Virus record (IMG/VR): IMGVR_UViG_3300044846_005309
Coordinates: 55,784 to 119,783 of that record
Length of the DNA stretch: 64,000 bases
Source of the DNA: a virus
Strand: one strand, 5' to 3'
The notes below the pieces were generated by a model, which worked only from the letters and a program-made list of their open reading frames with translations, did no database searches and had not been told where the DNA came from. The stretch's first letter is position 1; each line of letters starts with the position of its first letter. This document shows, in pieces, positions 9,174 through 17,072 of the stretch. The position numbers and the translations under genes are program-made.

Positions 9174-9979
9174 TTAAAATCTCACACGAATCCCCTCTTA
9201 GTATGCTTGAGATCTCTCGGACATACAACGATTATGACTATGCTCTGGTACATCTTTTCGAGACTAACCCTGAGTATTTTTCTTTTTTTAAAGAAAGTTT
9301 AAAGTTAAACCGAACTGTTCTTCTAGATAATTCTATTTTTGAACTCGGTGTTGCTTTCGAAACAAAAAAATATATTAATTGGATTAATAATTTGGAGCCT
9401 ACAGAGTATATTATACCCGACGTACTTGAAAATTGCGATAAAACCATTCAAGAAGCAAAATACTGGATGGGTGGTGCAATTTTTTCTTGTTATAGTGATT
9501 CTGTACCGATCGGAGTTATACAAGGTAAGACCTATGCAGAATTTGTTAAATGCTACACTGCTTTAGATTATTTAGGGGTAGAGAAACTAGCTATTTCCTT
9601 TGATTATAGTTACTATTTAACGGTTTTTCCGCATCCTAATAAATGGGTAAGTTATGCCATGGGAAGAGTGATGACTCTAAAAAGACTTTTGGACGATGGT
9701 GTCATTAATACCAAGAAGCCACACCACCTACTTGGCTGCGCACATCCTCGCGAATATAGTTTTTATAACGATCCCTCTTTTAATTGGATCAAGACTTTAG
9801 ATACTTCATCTCCTATTGTACACGGTATTAAGAAAGTAGGTTATGGAGATCTTTTTGCAAACTGGACAAAAGAAAAAACTAAACTCGTCGACCTACTAGA
9901 TTGTGTTCCCGATGAAGAGCAAGAACAATGGATAGCAGAAAATATAAGAGACTTTAGAAAGTTTGTCCATAATGGATAA
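9170..9979 (+). CDS. TGT-fold guanine transglycosylase-like protein, candidate DNA 7-deazaguanine transglycosylase (DpdA type)
   Basis: The motif order resembles tRNA-guanine transglycosylases: LLDNSIFELG with Asp53, IIPDVLENCDKT (D84), GVIQGKTYAEF (119-121), LAIS, HLLGCAHPREY and TLDTSSPIVHG with Asp211 at the nucleophile position. It is much shorter than bacterial Tgt (about 375 aa), as are several phage DpdA proteins. DpdA proteins exchange guanine in DNA for a 7-deazaguanine. Neighbouring QueF and a PurN-like formyltransferase strongly favour this role over tRNA queuosine. Coupled to the polymerase (4-nt overlap). Confidence 0.65.
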   Translation: MIKISHESPLSMLEISRTYNDYDYALVHLFETNPEYFSFFKESLKLNRTVLLDNSIFELGVAFETKKYINWINNLEPTEYIIPDVLENCDKTIQEAKYWMGGAIFSCYSDSVPIGVIQGKTYAEFVKCYTALDYLGVEKLAISFDYSYYLTVFPHPNKWVSYAMGRVMTLKRLLDDGVINTKKPHHLLGCAHPREYSFYNDPSFNWIKTLDTSSPIVHGIKKVGYGDLFANWTKEKTKLVDLLDCVPDEEQEQWIAENIRDFRKFVHNG

Positions 9980-10205
9980 GACGATTGAAACTTTAACTGA
10001 AATTGTACGAATTAATTATCCACATTTATTAGACGGAGATACAAAAATAATCGACTATTGCTTTTGGAACGCAACAAGCAATAAAGAATTACCCGTCAAA
10101 AAACTAGAAAATGTTAAATCCTATAAACTTACCCATGACAATTTTGATTTAGTGCTTGTAATTTTTTTCAGTGATAATACAATAGGTTTTAGATTAAAAA
10201 TATGA
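9972..10205 (+). CDS. Small hypothetical protein between transglycosylase and formyltransferase
   Basis: A 77-aa mixed-charge protein starting MDKTIETLTEIVRI, with no motif I recognise. ATG 9972 overlaps the upstream stop and the 3' end overlaps the next start by 4 nt, so it is translationally embedded in the candidate DNA-modification cassette. It may be an accessory component, but that rests on position alone. Confidence 0.65.
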   Translation: MDKTIETLTEIVRINYPHLLDGDTKIIDYCFWNATSNKELPVKKLENVKSYKLTHDNFDLVLVIFFSDNTIGFRLKI

Positions 10206-10795
10206 AAAAAGACTTTTACTGGAAAGCGCTTTTTTCTCAAAGCGGGTCTGAGATACTAGAGGTTTCAACTCGAGTTGGGCGCTTCCCGAATGCAATTATT
10301 ACTAACAAGCCTTTAGAAGATATGGATCGTATTAATCCTAGACTTCTAGAGTTAGCTTTTGATCGGTTTATTTTTATTTCTCAAAAGCCATCGATAGAGG
10401 AATACAAAGAATCTATTAGACGGGCTGATATGGTAACATTACACGGTTTTTTACGTATTTTACCTTCTCAAATTTGTGGCCGTTATAGGATTTTTAATGG
10501 TCACCCAGGCCTTATTACTAAGTTTCCTGCGCTTAAAGGTAAAGATCCTCAGAAAAAAGTTTGGGATAACTATGCAAATACACCATACAAGCTTCATGGA
10601 CATGTTATACATGAAGTTATACCTGAAGTAGATGCTGGTAAGGTTGTTTCTGAAAAACAGTTTTATAGCGAAAACATCTATACCGATTTTAATAATATCG
10701 ATTCTTATATTGCTAAGCTGCACAGTCTGGCAATTGAAAATTGGGTTGAGTTTATTAAAAAACGTATTATACTAAATAATTCTTATGCGAAATAA
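10202..10795 (+). CDS. PurN-like formyltransferase, candidate dPreQ1 formyltransferase (DpdN type)
   Basis: The formyl-transferase fold is shown by LHGFLRILPSQI, then IFNGHPGL and HGHVIHEVIPEVDAG. These give the Asn-His-Asp catalytic triad (N99, H101, D144) used with 10-formyl-THF. PurN itself would make formyl-GAR, but the gene sits between a DpdA-like transglycosylase and QueF. Phage formyltransferases called DpdN were predicted to convert dPreQ1 in DNA to the formylamino form (fdPreQ1), so that is the favoured role. PurN activity or sugar formylation remain alternatives. Confidence 0.75.
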   Translation: MKKDFYWKALFSQSGSEILEVSTRVGRFPNAIITNKPLEDMDRINPRLLELAFDRFIFISQKPSIEEYKESIRRADMVTLHGFLRILPSQICGRYRIFNGHPGLITKFPALKGKDPQKKVWDNYANTPYKLHGHVIHEVIPEVDAGKVVSEKQFYSENIYTDFNNIDSYIAKLHSLAIENWVEFIKKRIILNNSYAK

Positions 10796-11354
10796 TTACA
10801 AAGCATGTATTTGTGGTGCGCATTCTCAAGGTAAAACTACATTAGTTAATGCTCTTAAAAAAGAAACTTTTTTAACGAGTGAATGTCATTTTTCCTTTCG
10901 TACCAATCTTACAAGGGGTTTGAAAGACTTAAACATACCTATTAATGAGAACGGCACGTCTTTGACACAATACTTAGTCATGGCAAGGCATTTAGAATAT
11001 GCTACTGCTCCAGGTAATTGGATTTTAGATCGCGGAGCTTTAGATGGCATTGCTTATACGGGGTATTTTTACGAAAAAGAACAAGTAAAAAAGGAAGTAT
11101 ATGAAGCTGCTGTAGAAATATATAGAGATGTAATTAAGTTGTATGACAAGATTTTTTATATTGTACCTGAGTTAAATCTAGAAGATGATGGGGTACGTAG
11201 TACAAATAAAGAGTTTTTTGAAAGCGTGGTTAAGCAGTTTGAGTTCTACGTTAAGCATAACTCTATGCCTTCTGACAAATTTAAATTCGTTATGGGCTCT
11301 AAACAAGAGCGAGTAGAAACTGTAATTAATGAAATTAAAAAAGACTTTCAATGA
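10785..11354 (+). CDS. P-loop NTPase / kinase-like protein (AAA_28 type)
   Basis: Walker A GAHSQGKTT lies at residues 11-19, followed by an LDRGALDG segment that looks like the DR-containing substrate site of deoxynucleoside/NadR-type kinases. A late EDDGVRSTN stretch could be the LID. The 189-aa size suits a small-molecule kinase. It overlaps the formyltransferase by 11 nt and the QueF gene by 4 nt. The substrate is unknown; a nucleotide or deazaguanine-related kinase would fit the neighbourhood. Confidence 0.65.
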   Translation: MRNNYKACICGAHSQGKTTLVNALKKETFLTSECHFSFRTNLTRGLKDLNIPINENGTSLTQYLVMARHLEYATAPGNWILDRGALDGIAYTGYFYEKEQVKKEVYEAAVEIYRDVIKLYDKIFYIVPELNLEDDGVRSTNKEFFESVVKQFEFYVKHNSMPSDKFKFVMGSKQERVETVINEIKKDFQ

Positions 11355-12277
11355 ATACTAATAATATCGATAAAGTACTCGGTCAAAGAGTAGATTCTCC
11401 TACTACCTATACGCCCGATATTCTCGTACGAGAAGAGCGTCAACGTAACCGTACATATCTTAATATCCAGAATCAAAACCTGCCATTCGTGGGTTATGAT
11501 ATATGGAATGGTTATGAGTGTAGTGCAATGACTGAAAACGGATTGCCTGTCGCGTGCGTAGCTAAAGTTGTTTATACTGCAACTAATCCTTATATCGTCG
11601 AATCTAAGTCAATGAAGCTATATTGGAACGGTTTTAACATGCAGCCTATGGGTAAAACTGTAAAGGAAGTTCTTAAAAATATTAAGACTACTGCAGAAAA
11701 AGATCTTAGCGCTCTTCTAGAGACTGACGTAAAAGTCCAGTTGTTCTCTCAAGTACTCAACGATAATATTACTGAAGATTACGTATCATCTAGAGCTCGC
11801 TGGGAAATTAAATATACCAACGACTGTTGGGGTACTCTTGAAACTCTGCCCGGCGCGGATAAAATTAAGTTTGAGGTTTTTAACGAAGATTCTAACTTAC
11901 TTGAAGTTTACTCTGAGGAAAAAGAAGGGTTCGATTATTTTAGAAGCTCCTTACTTCGCTCTAATTGCAAGATTACTAAGCAGCCTGACTCAGGAGACAT
12001 TTATATCTATTATAAGGGTAATTACAAGATAACCCCTTACTCTCTTCTTAAGTGGATCGTTTCATTTCGGAATGAATGTCACTTTCACGAAGAAATTTGT
12101 GAAGCAGCGTATAAGCGTCTCTGGGATGTATTGCACCCTAAGGAACTTCTTGTAACTTGTTTCTATGCCCGGCGTGGTGGTTGGGATATTGTACCGACTC
12201 GTGCTAATAAAAAGAGTCTGCTTGATAAAGACCTTATTAACCCCAAGTCTCCTTATTTTAAGTTCCCTCGTCAATAA
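11351..12277 (+). CDS. queF: QueF, NADPH-dependent 7-cyano-7-deazaguanine (preQ0) reductase
   Basis: A bimodular QueF of the E. coli type (308 aa against about 282). NLPFVGYDIW and the NADPH/substrate motif ESKSMKLYWNGFN (E84) are in the N-terminal half. The active-site SNCKITKQPDSG (Cys206, Asp213) and SFRNECHFHE (H246, E247) are in the C-terminal half, ending ARRGGWDI. All catalytic residues are present, so it should reduce preQ0 to preQ1. In this context preQ1 is the likely substrate for insertion into phage DNA. Overlaps the kinase-like gene by 4 nt and closes the cassette. Confidence 0.93.
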   Translation: MNTNNIDKVLGQRVDSPTTYTPDILVREERQRNRTYLNIQNQNLPFVGYDIWNGYECSAMTENGLPVACVAKVVYTATNPYIVESKSMKLYWNGFNMQPMGKTVKEVLKNIKTTAEKDLSALLETDVKVQLFSQVLNDNITEDYVSSRARWEIKYTNDCWGTLETLPGADKIKFEVFNEDSNLLEVYSEEKEGFDYFRSSLLRSNCKITKQPDSGDIYIYYKGNYKITPYSLLKWIVSFRNECHFHEEICEAAYKRLWDVLHPKELLVTCFYARRGGWDIVPTRANKKSLLDKDLINPKSPYFKFPRQ

Positions 12278-12278
12278 C

Positions 12279-12306
12279 TTGATATTAACTAAAAACACTA
12301 TAATAT
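12279..12306 (+). promoter_or_regulatory. Sigma70-like promoter ahead of the uvsX operon
   Basis: TTGATA, a 16-nt spacer and TAATAT stand between the QueF stop and the ATG at 12313. The 16-nt spacing equals that of the promoters in the tRNA region. An overlapping TATAAT at 12299-12304 is an alternative -10. Confidence 0.45.
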
Positions 12307-12312
12307 AACTAT

Positions 12313-12660
12313 ATGGACAATAAAATCATTGTATTTCTTGATAATATTCAGCGTACTATCGTAGCCACGCTTGTATCTGATAATGGTACTAGTATTACCG
12401 TTACTAAGCCTGCTATTCTTAATGTGAGCCCTACCCCTGAAAAGAAGCTCCAGGTGCAGCTGTATCCAGTTATCTTTAGAGAGTTTCTGAAGGATAGAGA
12501 TGTTTTTCCTACCTGGACTTACAGCAAGACTGCGGTTACTACAACCGACAGCCTAGATCTCGAGCCTAACTTGATTCTTCAGTATAATGAGATGTTTAAG
12601 GTAGTTAAGAACGAGCCTGCTCCTACTATCAAGCTGTTCGACGCAGACGAGAACAACTAA
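12313..12660 (+). CDS. Hypothetical phage protein upstream of uvsX
   Basis: A 115-aa protein, beta-rich by eye, starting MDNKIIVFLDNIQRTIVATL and ending with an acidic tail (LFDADENN). I do not recognise the family. An Sm-like or small regulatory beta-barrel would fit its size and pattern but is unproven. It follows a probable promoter and is separated from uvsX by one base, so the two are likely cotranscribed and translationally coupled. Confidence 0.75.
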   Translation: MDNKIIVFLDNIQRTIVATLVSDNGTSITVTKPAILNVSPTPEKKLQVQLYPVIFREFLKDRDVFPTWTYSKTAVTTTDSLDLEPNLILQYNEMFKVVKNEPAPTIKLFDADENN

Positions 12661-12661
12661 T

Positions 12662-13798
12662 ATGGCTCGTAAAAGCAATAACGAAGAAACCAAGGTCTCC
12701 AGCCTCAAGGACATCTTTGAGGCTGTAGATGCTTTAAATGCTGATGCATCTTTACTTTCAGAAGAAAATTCTCTATCTATTGTTAATGATTGGATAGACA
12801 CCGGTTCATATGCTCTCAATGCTATATTTTCTGGCTCACTCTACGGCGGAGTACCTGTCGGTCGTATTACTGGGTTTTCTGGCCCTTCTGGGGCTGGAAA
12901 GACACTTATCATTAACAAAATCATCGCTAATGCTCAAAAGAAGGGCTATTTTGCGGCTATATGGGATACCGAAGCAGCTGTCGATCGTCAATCTGCTGAA
13001 GGTGTTGGTATTGACGCTAAAAGAGTCAAGTATTATCCTGTTGAAACCGTAGAAGATTGTCGCAACCAAATTGCGACTTTTCTAGATAAAATCATTGCTG
13101 CAAAAGATCCTAATCTCAAAGTTATTATTGCTATTGATAGTCTAGGTAATCTTGCCAGCGCTAAAGAGCTACGAGATGTAACTGAAGGTAAGGACGCAGC
13201 AGATATGGGCACAAAGGCAAAAGCGATGAAATCTATGATGCGCGCTCTTACCTTTAAAGCAGCTAAGGCACGCGTGCCTATTCTGTTTACTAATCATATC
13301 TACGATAATCCTACATCTATGTACCCTGAACTAGTTAAAAAACAGTCTGGTGGTTCAGGTCCAGTCTATCTTGCATCTCTTCTTGTACAGTTAGCCACAC
13401 GTAATGAAAAGATTGATAAGAACGAAGATCAGGAAGCTATCGGAGTTGCACATAATGTTAGTGGTGTAACGCTATCAGCAATGACAGTAAAGAACCGATT
13501 CGTGCCTCCCTTTCTCAAGGCTGAACTTTATAACAATTTCCGTACCGGCCTATCCCGTTATGCAGGATTGGCTGATATGGCGATTGCTATGGGAGTCGTG
13601 ACCGGAGATAAAACCTATACTCTAGGTACTGATAAGATCGGTTATAGAAAAAACTGGGAAAACGACACAGAGTTTTGGGACAAAAAAGCGCTACCTCTCC
13701 TTGAAAAAGCTTTCAAGGAGAAAGTTTGCTACGGTAACGCTGCTATTGACAGTACGGACGAAACGTTAGAAGCGGAACCAGAAGAAACAAATACCTAA
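12662..13798 (+). CDS. uvsX: UvsX, RecA-like recombinase
   Basis: A 378-aa RecA/UvsX protein. Walker A is GPSGAGKT (residues 74-81), IWDTEAAVDRQSA carries the catalytic-Glu region, Walker B is IIAIDSLGNL and an ILFTNHIYDNP block follows. Its C-terminus is acidic (ETLEAEPEETNT). UvsX catalyses strand exchange for T4-like recombination-dependent replication. A strong intrinsic terminator follows directly, ending this transcription unit. Confidence 0.95.
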   Translation: MARKSNNEETKVSSLKDIFEAVDALNADASLLSEENSLSIVNDWIDTGSYALNAIFSGSLYGGVPVGRITGFSGPSGAGKTLIINKIIANAQKKGYFAAIWDTEAAVDRQSAEGVGIDAKRVKYYPVETVEDCRNQIATFLDKIIAAKDPNLKVIIAIDSLGNLASAKELRDVTEGKDAADMGTKAKAMKSMMRALTFKAAKARVPILFTNHIYDNPTSMYPELVKKQSGGSGPVYLASLLVQLATRNEKIDKNEDQEAIGVAHNVSGVTLSAMTVKNRFVPPFLKAELYNNFRTGLSRYAGLADMAIAMGVVTGDKTYTLGTDKIGYRKNWENDTEFWDKKALPLLEKAFKEKVCYGNAAIDSTDETLEAEPEETNT

Positions 13799-13801
13799 AA
13801 T

Positions 13802-13829
13802 AAAAGCTAAGGGCAACCTTAGCTTTTTT
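13802..13829 (+). terminator. Intrinsic terminator after uvsX
   Basis: An 11-bp perfect stem (AAAAGCTAAGG / CCTTAGCTTTT) with a GCAA tetraloop is followed by a T run. It lies 4 nt past the uvsX stop. Confidence 0.9.
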
Positions 13830-13835
13830 AGTTTA

Positions 13836-13852
13836 TACACTATAATAATGCT
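13836..13852 (+). promoter_or_regulatory. Possible -10 element ahead of the helicase gene
   Basis: A TATAAT hexamer at 13841-13846 lies just past the uvsX terminator and 6 nt from the helicase ATG at 13853. The -35 is poor, so this may depend on a phage activator, and a start this close to the ATG would give a nearly leaderless mRNA. Confidence 0.3.
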
Positions 13853-15196
13853 ATGAAGAAAGAAACCCTTCGAGTTAATACTGATTTCTTTGAGAACATC
13901 GTGGCATGTCAGTGTTTAACTAATTCGTACTATGCATCTTTAGTTTTTGACCATCTTAACCCAGAAAATTTTAAAAACGCGGGTAACAAACTAGTAATTA
14001 CTATTATTAAAGATTTTTTCGGTAAACGTAGAACTTTACCTACTCTTACCGAAATTAAGACTTATCTATCAAAGCAGGAAGACCTTAAACTTTTTAAAGA
14101 AACGGTAACTACCTATAAGCAATACGACACTAATGTCAATATTGACGAGCTTATTGCTAATACTGAAATTTTCTTTAAAGAAAGAGCGGTTTATAATACA
14201 GTACTTAAAATAGTAGATGATGTTACTAATGAACGTTCAGACTATGGTAAATTCTTAAGCTGGTTTGAACGAGCCTGTAATATTACTCTAGTAAATGATA
14301 TTGGGCTAGATTTTTACGGAGATTACGAAAGAGTAATCAGAGAGCTGAGTGTACAAAACGAAGTAATACCAACAGGCTGGAACTTTATAGACAGTAAAAT
14401 CGGAGGAGGGCTAATGAAGAACGGACGCGCTCTTTATTTATTTCTTGGTCCTACCAACGTAGGTAAGAGTATATTTTTAGGTAATGTAGCTAGTAATATG
14501 GCTCAAAGAGGTCTTACTACCGTGCTTATTTCCCTTGAAATGCCTGAAATGATGTATGCAAAAAGAATTAGTAGCCACCTTTCAAAAATACCAATTAATA
14601 ATATACAAGAGCAGACTTCTTCACTAGAAACCTTCTTTAAAGAGAACGTAGAGACTCATAAACGTAAGCTTATTATTAAAGAGTTTCCGCCTAAAAGCGT
14701 TACAGTCGGAGGTATTAAAGCATATATAGAGTCTCTTGTAAAAGCAGGTATAAAGCCTGAGGTGTTAGTAATTGATTATTTGGGTCTTATCAAATCCAAT
14801 GACGGAGATAATTCATACTCGCAAGGTAAAGCTGCAGCAGAAGAGCTTAGAGCATTGTCATATTATTTTAATATGCCAGTAGTAAGCGCTATACAGACTA
14901 ACAGAGAAGGTATGGAGAATCCAAGCCTAGATACAGTGTCAGAGTCTTTAGGTGTAGCATTTACTGCAGATGTGGTGTGGTCTATTCATCAAGAAGAAGG
15001 AGATCAAGAACTGGGCATAATTAAAGTCGGAGGTATTAAGAACCGTTTAGGACCTAAACATGGGGCCACAGCAATGCGTATTGATTATACTACTCTTTCG
15101 CTTTCTGAAGAAAAAGATTATATAGGATTAACCAAGAACGGGGAAGATTCTAATGAAATATCTAATTTAGAAGCAAAACTGGAAAAACTTTCGTAA
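13853..15196 (+). CDS. 41: Replicative DnaB-family helicase, T4 gp41-like
   Basis: A 447-aa helicase. The N-terminal part is helical; the RecA-like domain has Walker A GPTNVGKS (about 200-207), the LISLEMPEMMYAKRI segment and Walker B VLVIDYLGLI. IQTNREG and a final GGIKNRLGP arginine-finger region complete the pattern. It unwinds DNA 5' to 3' at the fork. Begins right after the uvsX terminator. Confidence 0.94.
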   Translation: MKKETLRVNTDFFENIVACQCLTNSYYASLVFDHLNPENFKNAGNKLVITIIKDFFGKRRTLPTLTEIKTYLSKQEDLKLFKETVTTYKQYDTNVNIDELIANTEIFFKERAVYNTVLKIVDDVTNERSDYGKFLSWFERACNITLVNDIGLDFYGDYERVIRELSVQNEVIPTGWNFIDSKIGGGLMKNGRALYLFLGPTNVGKSIFLGNVASNMAQRGLTTVLISLEMPEMMYAKRISSHLSKIPINNIQEQTSSLETFFKENVETHKRKLIIKEFPPKSVTVGGIKAYIESLVKAGIKPEVLVIDYLGLIKSNDGDNSYSQGKAAAEELRALSYYFNMPVVSAIQTNREGMENPSLDTVSESLGVAFTADVVWSIHQEEGDQELGIIKVGGIKNRLGPKHGATAMRIDYTTLSLSEEKDYIGLTKNGEDSNEISNLEAKLEKLS

Positions 15197-15212
15197 CTAG
15201 CTAAATAGACAA

Positions 15213-16124
15213 GTGGATCCAAAGAAGATATTTGTTTTTACAGACTCCGACTTAGACGGAGCGGCCAGTCTTTTAACCTTACACTGGGCTCTAAAAGCCA
15301 ACCCTGGCGATATAAAATTCCATACAGTTACAGTTTCAAATTTTAGAAAAGAATTTTTACTTTGGGCAGCAGAGAACAGTATAGAGAACTACGATGCGGT
15401 ATATTTTTTGGATCTAGATACAAGTACAAGTTTTGACTTAATTGATAGCAAAAAGTCTATTATTATAGATCACCACGAAACACACGATACAAGCAAATAT
15501 AAAAATGCTACAACTAATGTTGTGGTTACGTCCTCTTGTGCGAAGTTACTCTATTTACATTTTAAAGACAAACTAACGTCTTTAAATAACGAGCAAAAAT
15601 ATTTAATAGCGTTAGCTAATGACTATGACAGTTATGCCTTTAAACTGCCTGAGTCATATAATCTTAACTGTGCCTTTTCAAACTCTCAAAAAACACTAGG
15701 TAAGAACAAGACCTACAAATTTTTAGAACGTTTTTATAATGGTTTTACCGGGTTTACCTCATTAGAAAACAATATTATAAAAGAATATGTAACCGGTAGA
15801 GATGCAGCTATATCTACTTTACAAATCTATTCAGGCAATGTACCTATAAGCAAGCAAAACTTACAGATTACCGGGACAATGGGTACCAAATATATAAACG
15901 ATATTTGCGACCATCTTCTTAAAACTTATAATTCAGATATCGTATTTTTTGTTAACACAAATAGTTCTCACGTTTCTTTTAGAAAAAAGAAAACTTGTAA
16001 TGTAAATTTAGCTAAACTAGCTGAGTTTTTATGTGGTGGTGGCGGCCACGAATACGCAGCTGGTGGAAAGATCACGGAAAAATTTATGAATTTTTCTAAA
16101 CAATTGTCCCTAATTACAGCTTAA
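15213..16124 (+). CDS. DHH-family phosphoesterase (RecJ/NrnA-like)
   Basis: The DHH motifs are clear: FTDSDLDGAAS (Asp11, 13, 15), FLDLD, IIDHHETHD and a C-terminal DHHA1-like GGGGHEYAAGG. With 303 aa it is nearer to the oligoribonuclease/pAp phosphatase type (NrnA) than to RecJ (577 aa). It could degrade nanoRNAs, 5' single-stranded DNA or a cyclic dinucleotide. The start is GTG at 15213, placing the first motif 10 residues in. Confidence 0.85.
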   Translation: MDPKKIFVFTDSDLDGAASLLTLHWALKANPGDIKFHTVTVSNFRKEFLLWAAENSIENYDAVYFLDLDTSTSFDLIDSKKSIIIDHHETHDTSKYKNATTNVVVTSSCAKLLYLHFKDKLTSLNNEQKYLIALANDYDSYAFKLPESYNLNCAFSNSQKTLGKNKTYKFLERFYNGFTGFTSLENNIIKEYVTGRDAAISTLQIYSGNVPISKQNLQITGTMGTKYINDICDHLLKTYNSDIVFFVNTNSSHVSFRKKKTCNVNLAKLAEFLCGGGGHEYAAGGKITEKFMNFSKQLSLITA

Positions 16125-16125
16125 C

Positions 16126-16422
16126 ATGTCTGGAGTAATTGGAGCATTAGAACAAGCTGTTGTAGATAATCCTTTAGATAGTCTAACTAAGGATGAAACA
16201 GAATATGAAATTTTAAAATTTTGTTCTTTTTGCTCTATATTGCATAACAAAAAATTAAACAACGTCACCGTGTTCACTCTTATTGTCAAGAACAATATCT
16301 ACAAAAAGATATTCATGAAACTAATACAAGTTGACAATGAAAAAGAAGCGTTTATTGTGTTTTTAAAGTATAATTCAAATTTATGCCGTAGCAAAGTTGT
16401 ACGAGAGGTATTAAAATCATGA
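16126..16422 (+). CDS. Hypothetical protein upstream of the gp32 locus
   Basis: A 98-aa protein with an acidic N-terminus and Lys-rich end, starting one base after the DHH gene. No family is recognised. In T4 the genes just upstream of gp32 are 59 (helicase loader) and 33 (late transcription coactivator); this or the next gene could be their counterpart, but only position supports this. Confidence 0.65.
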   Translation: MSGVIGALEQAVVDNPLDSLTKDETEYEILKFCSFCSILHNKKLNNVTVFTLIVKNNIYKKIFMKLIQVDNEKEAFIVFLKYNSNLCRSKVVREVLKS

Positions 16423-16428
16423 AGGCTA

Positions 16429-17070
16429 ATGAACGCACCTTACATTTACAATACCTACTTAAGCGTATCGCGAGGGCTTCAGAACAAGCCATGGCGTGCT
16501 CGTAAAGATTTTGACGGGTTTGATATTACAATCGACGGAGTAGCTTGTAAAAAATTAGAACTTTTTTTCAAGAAATTTCCGCAGATAGACGTAAAAGAGT
16601 TTTTTAATGCTCCTTATCTCATCTATAAAGACGAGCAGCATTTTCCTTTAAAATTTTACACAACCCAGAAAGCAATCGCGGTATATTCAGCAGTACAAAA
16701 GCAAAAATTAGAAGAATCCCCTGACACTCAAAATCAGATTGATAATATTAAGAAAAGCCTCAAACATATTGGGTTGACATGTTTAGAGCGTAAAATAGCC
16801 TTCGATAGATACTGCTTCGAGAAAAACGGATACACGTATACCCCGATTATTGATTACAGTAATAAACTAATTAACATTTACGTACTGATTAAGTTGCCTT
16901 CTTTCGATAGTATGATAAACTCTTTTAACCTTCAAGATAAGGAGCTTTACCTAAAAAACATACACAATAGCATTGGTAAGTTTAAACTGCGATTGAATAT
17001 GTCTACTAGAGCAAAGAACCTAATTGACGAAGGTTTCAAAATACTAACCAAAAATACTCAAAATTACTAA
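16429..17070 (+). CDS. Hypothetical protein directly upstream of gp32 (possible helicase-loader counterpart)
   Basis: A 213-aa basic protein starting MNAPYIYNTYLSVSRG with a distinctive NKPWRARKDFDGFD and FFNAPYLIYKDEQHFPLKFYTTQKA. Its length is close to that of T4 gp59 (217 aa) and its position next to gp32 is the same, but I see no convincing sequence match. It is 2 nt from the gp32 start. Confidence 0.75.
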   Translation: MNAPYIYNTYLSVSRGLQNKPWRARKDFDGFDITIDGVACKKLELFFKKFPQIDVKEFFNAPYLIYKDEQHFPLKFYTTQKAIAVYSAVQKQKLEESPDTQNQIDNIKKSLKHIGLTCLERKIAFDRYCFEKNGYTYTPIIDYSNKLINIYVLIKLPSFDSMINSFNLQDKELYLKNIHNSIGKFKLRLNMSTRAKNLIDEGFKILTKNTQNY

Positions 17071-17072
17071 TT

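Noticed and set aside
11351-12277. Possible loss of the QueF catalytic cysteine
   Set aside because: An initial alignment put Ser at the site, but the family motif C-x6-D is at SNCKITKQPD (Cys206, Asp213), so the site is intact.
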